Source: Oscillospiraceae bacterium
GTDB lineage: Bacteria > Bacillota > Clostridia > Oscillospirales > Ruminococcaceae
Direction: 5' to 3'
Assembly: GCA_022792755.1 (NCBI GenBank)
Contig: JAAWBP010000137.1
Location: 1 to 7,264 of the forward strand
DNA: 7,264 bases
Shown: positions 5,835 through 7,264 of the stretch, one piece after another
Layout: each line of letters begins with the position of its first letter
Position numbering within the stretch: position 1 is the first letter of the stretch
Notes under the pieces: model-generated
What the model saw: only the letters and a program-made list of their open reading frames with translations
The model's database searches: none
What the model was told of the DNA's origin: nothing
Program-made: the position numbers and the translations under genes

Positions 5835-5900
5835 ACAGAACCCAGCCGTTTTCTGTGTGCGGCGGGAACATTTTTAAAGATAACGCCGCTGCACAGCGGC
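5835..5900 (+). promoter_or_regulatory. Inverted repeats in the leader of iorA
   Basis: Three pairings fit in the 87-base gap. ACAGAA (5835-5840) pairs with TTCTGT (5851-5856). GCGGCG (5859-5864) pairs with CGCCGC (5884-5889). GCCGCT (5885-5890) pairs with AGCGGC (5895-5900) around the loop GCAC. The last two share bases 5885-5889, so they exclude each other. The final hairpin ends four bases before the weak GGGA ribosome site of iorA. No T tract follows either fold, so if functional the switch would act on translation or RNA stability. Confidence 0.4.
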
Positions 5901-5916
5901 AGATGGGACGGTTTGA

Positions 5917-7264
5917 ATGAAAAAATTATTGTTGGGCAATGACGCGGTCGCGCGGGGGCTCTATGAGGCGGGATGCCGGGTGGTTTCGAGCTATCCCGGC
6001 ACGCCGAGTACTGAGATCACCGAGGCTGCGGCGAAATACGAAGAGATTTACAGCGAATGGGCGCCGAATGAAAAGGTCGCCTGTGAAACGGCTTATGGCG
6101 CTTCGATGGCAGGGGCTCGCTCCTTCTGCGCCATGAAGCACGTTGGGCTGAATGTTGCGGCCGATCCGCTTTTTACGGCGGCCTATTCCGGGGTGAACGG
6201 CGGCTTTGTCATAGCGGTGGCCGACGACTCCGGGATGCACTCCTCTCAGAATGAGCAGGATTCCCGCCACTATGCGGCGGCTTCCAAGGTTCCGATGCTC
6301 GAGCCCGCCGACTCTGCGGAGTGCCTTGCGTTTACAAAGCTCGCCTTTGAGATTTCGGAGCGGTTCGACACACCGGTCATCCTCCGGCTTTCGACCCGCA
6401 TCTCCCATTCGCAGGGCTTGGTCGAGCTCTCCGAACGTGAGGAGCGGCCGCTCCGGGAATATGTAAAAAATCCGGCAAAATATGTGATGATGCCTGCAAA
6501 TGCAAAGGGCCGTCATGTCTTTGTCGAAGAACGCACCCTCAAGCTCAGGGAATACGGCGCTGCGTGCCCTGCGAATCAGGTAATCGAGGGCGGCCCGATC
6601 GGGGTCATCACATCGGGGATCGCCTACCAGTACGCCCGTGAGGCGCTGGGAGACCGCGCTTCTTACCTGAAGCTCGGGTTGATCCATCCGCTGGACGAAA
6701 AGATGATCCTCGACTTTGCCAAAAAGTTTGAAACGGTTTATGTCATCGAGGAGCTCGACAGCATCATCGAAGATTTCTGCAAGGCGCATGGGGTCGGCGT
6801 CATTGGAAAGGAACTGTTTTCCTACATTGGTGAGTATACGGCGGAGGAGATCCGGAAAAAAATTCTGGGAGAGTCCACCCCTTTCCTCACCGTCGATCAG
6901 GCGGTTCCGGTGCGTCCGCCGGTTCTCTGCCCCGGCTGTCCTCATCGCGGCGTCTTTTATGTGCTGAATAAGCTCAGGGTTTTTGTCAGCGGGGATATCG
7001 GCTGCTACACCCTCGGCGCGGGGGCGCCTCTTTCAGCGCTCGACACCACCATCTGCATGGGGGCCTCTGTTTCGGGGCTCCATGGTTTCAATAAAGCCCG
7101 CGGCGTGGACTGGGAGAAAAAATCGGTTGCGGTGATCGGGGATTCCACCTTCATCCACTCTGGGATCACCGGGCTGATCGATATCGCCTACAACGCCAGT
7201 AATTCGACTGTCATCATCCTGGACAACAGCATCACCGGCATGACGGGGCATCAGCAGAACCCGA
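5917..7264 (+). CDS. iorA: Indolepyruvate:ferredoxin oxidoreductase alpha subunit, 3' truncated by window edge
   Basis: IorA with IorB converts arylpyruvates (indolepyruvate, phenylpyruvate, 4-hydroxyphenylpyruvate) plus CoA to arylacetyl-CoA, CO2 and reduced ferredoxin. The reaction is reversible. The first 449 codons are present, of a family length near 580-620. The N-terminal pyrimidine-binding domain shows SSYPGTPSTEI (24-34) and the conserved glutamate Glu52 in PNEKVA, which activates thiamine diphosphate in this family. A substrate-side stretch ADDSGMHSSQNEQDSR follows. The junction CPGCPHRGVFY (338-348) and the diphosphate/Mg2+ motif GDSTFIHSGI (408-417) up to Asn437 in LDNS mark the second thiamine domain. 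GITGLIDIAYN and ITGMTGHQQNP are typical of IorA. The C-terminal 4Fe-4S ferredoxin-like part and any iorB lie beyond 7264. GGGA eight bases upstream is a weak ribosome site for the ATG at 5917, but the N terminus aligns well. Confidence 0.95.
   Translation, partial: MKKLLLGNDAVARGLYEAGCRVVSSYPGTPSTEITEAAAKYEEIYSEWAPNEKVACETAYGASMAGARSFCAMKHVGLNVAADPLFTAAYSGVNGGFVIAVADDSGMHSSQNEQDSRHYAAASKVPMLEPADSAECLAFTKLAFEISERFDTPVILRLSTRISHSQGLVELSEREERPLREYVKNPAKYVMMPANAKGRHVFVEERTLKLREYGAACPANQVIEGGPIGVITSGIAYQYAREALGDRASYLKLGLIHPLDEKMILDFAKKFETVYVIEELDSIIEDFCKAHGVGVIGKELFSYIGEYTAEEIRKKILGESTPFLTVDQAVPVRPPVLCPGCPHRGVFYVLNKLRVFVSGDIGCYTLGAGAPLSALDTTICMGASVSGLHGFNKARGVDWEKKSVAVIGDSTFIHSGITGLIDIAYNASNSTVIILDNSITGMTGHQQNP

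Noticed and set aside
5832..5837. TTGACA as a possible -35 of a separate iorA promoter
   Set aside because: At 16-18 bases downstream there is only GTGTGC-like sequence and no -10 element.
5926..6945. A 339-codon open frame on the minus strand opposite iorA
   Set aside because: It lies wholly antisense to a clearly recognised IorA and shows no domain. It is a shadow of GC-rich codon use.
1..7264. CRISPR array, toxin-antitoxin pair or defence system
   Set aside because: No regularly spaced direct repeats and no cas, toxin or defence domains were seen on either strand.

Overview
The window looks like chromosomal DNA from an anaerobic Gram-positive bacterium, probably class Clostridia (Oscillospiraceae/Ruminococcaceae-like). 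The grounds are purine-rich Shine-Dalgarno sites, GC-rich genes beside AT-rich promoters, a stand-alone TfoX C-terminal-domain protein, a clostridial-type integrase remnant, and a ferredoxin-linked 2-oxoacid oxidoreductase, which is a strictly anaerobic enzyme. The lineage is an inference; no marker gene is present.

Left part (1-658), tRNA and small-gene region: the 3' part of a tRNA-His(GTG) with a strong terminator, a leftward 88-residue TfoX C-terminal-domain gene with its own promoter, and a complete tRNA-Gln(TTG) with a perfect hairpin terminator.

Middle (659-1549), about 890 bases without an intact gene: a leftward promoter-like site, two tandem long hairpins, the frameshifted C-terminal remnant of a leftward tyrosine recombinase, then a rightward promoter and a leader of about 295 bases that carries a 7-bp-arm palindrome. 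An integrase remnant beside a tRNA gene is the usual scar of an old mobile element. An 11-base stretch of the tRNA-Gln T arm recurs in the second hairpin.

Right part (1550-7264), one rightward gene cluster: phenylacetate-CoA ligase (paaK copy A), a sodium:solute symporter, a second phenylacetate-CoA ligase (copy B, overlapping the symporter by 14 bases), and the first 449 codons of indolepyruvate:ferredoxin oxidoreductase alpha subunit (iorA), cut by the window edge. Together these predict Na+-coupled movement of an aryl acid (phenylacetate, 4-hydroxyphenylacetate or indoleacetate), its activation to arylacetyl-CoA, and ferredoxin-dependent interconversion of arylacetyl-CoA with the arylpyruvate, the keto acid of Phe, Tyr or Trp. 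The cluster could run as salvage (aryl acid to amino acid by reductive carboxylation) or as fermentation (amino acid to aryl acid). The symporter plus two ATP-consuming ligases lean towards uptake and salvage, but the sequence does not settle the direction. The most distinctive feature is two diverged ligases flanking one transporter in front of one oxidoreductase, with substitutions in copy A at positions otherwise typical of PaaK.
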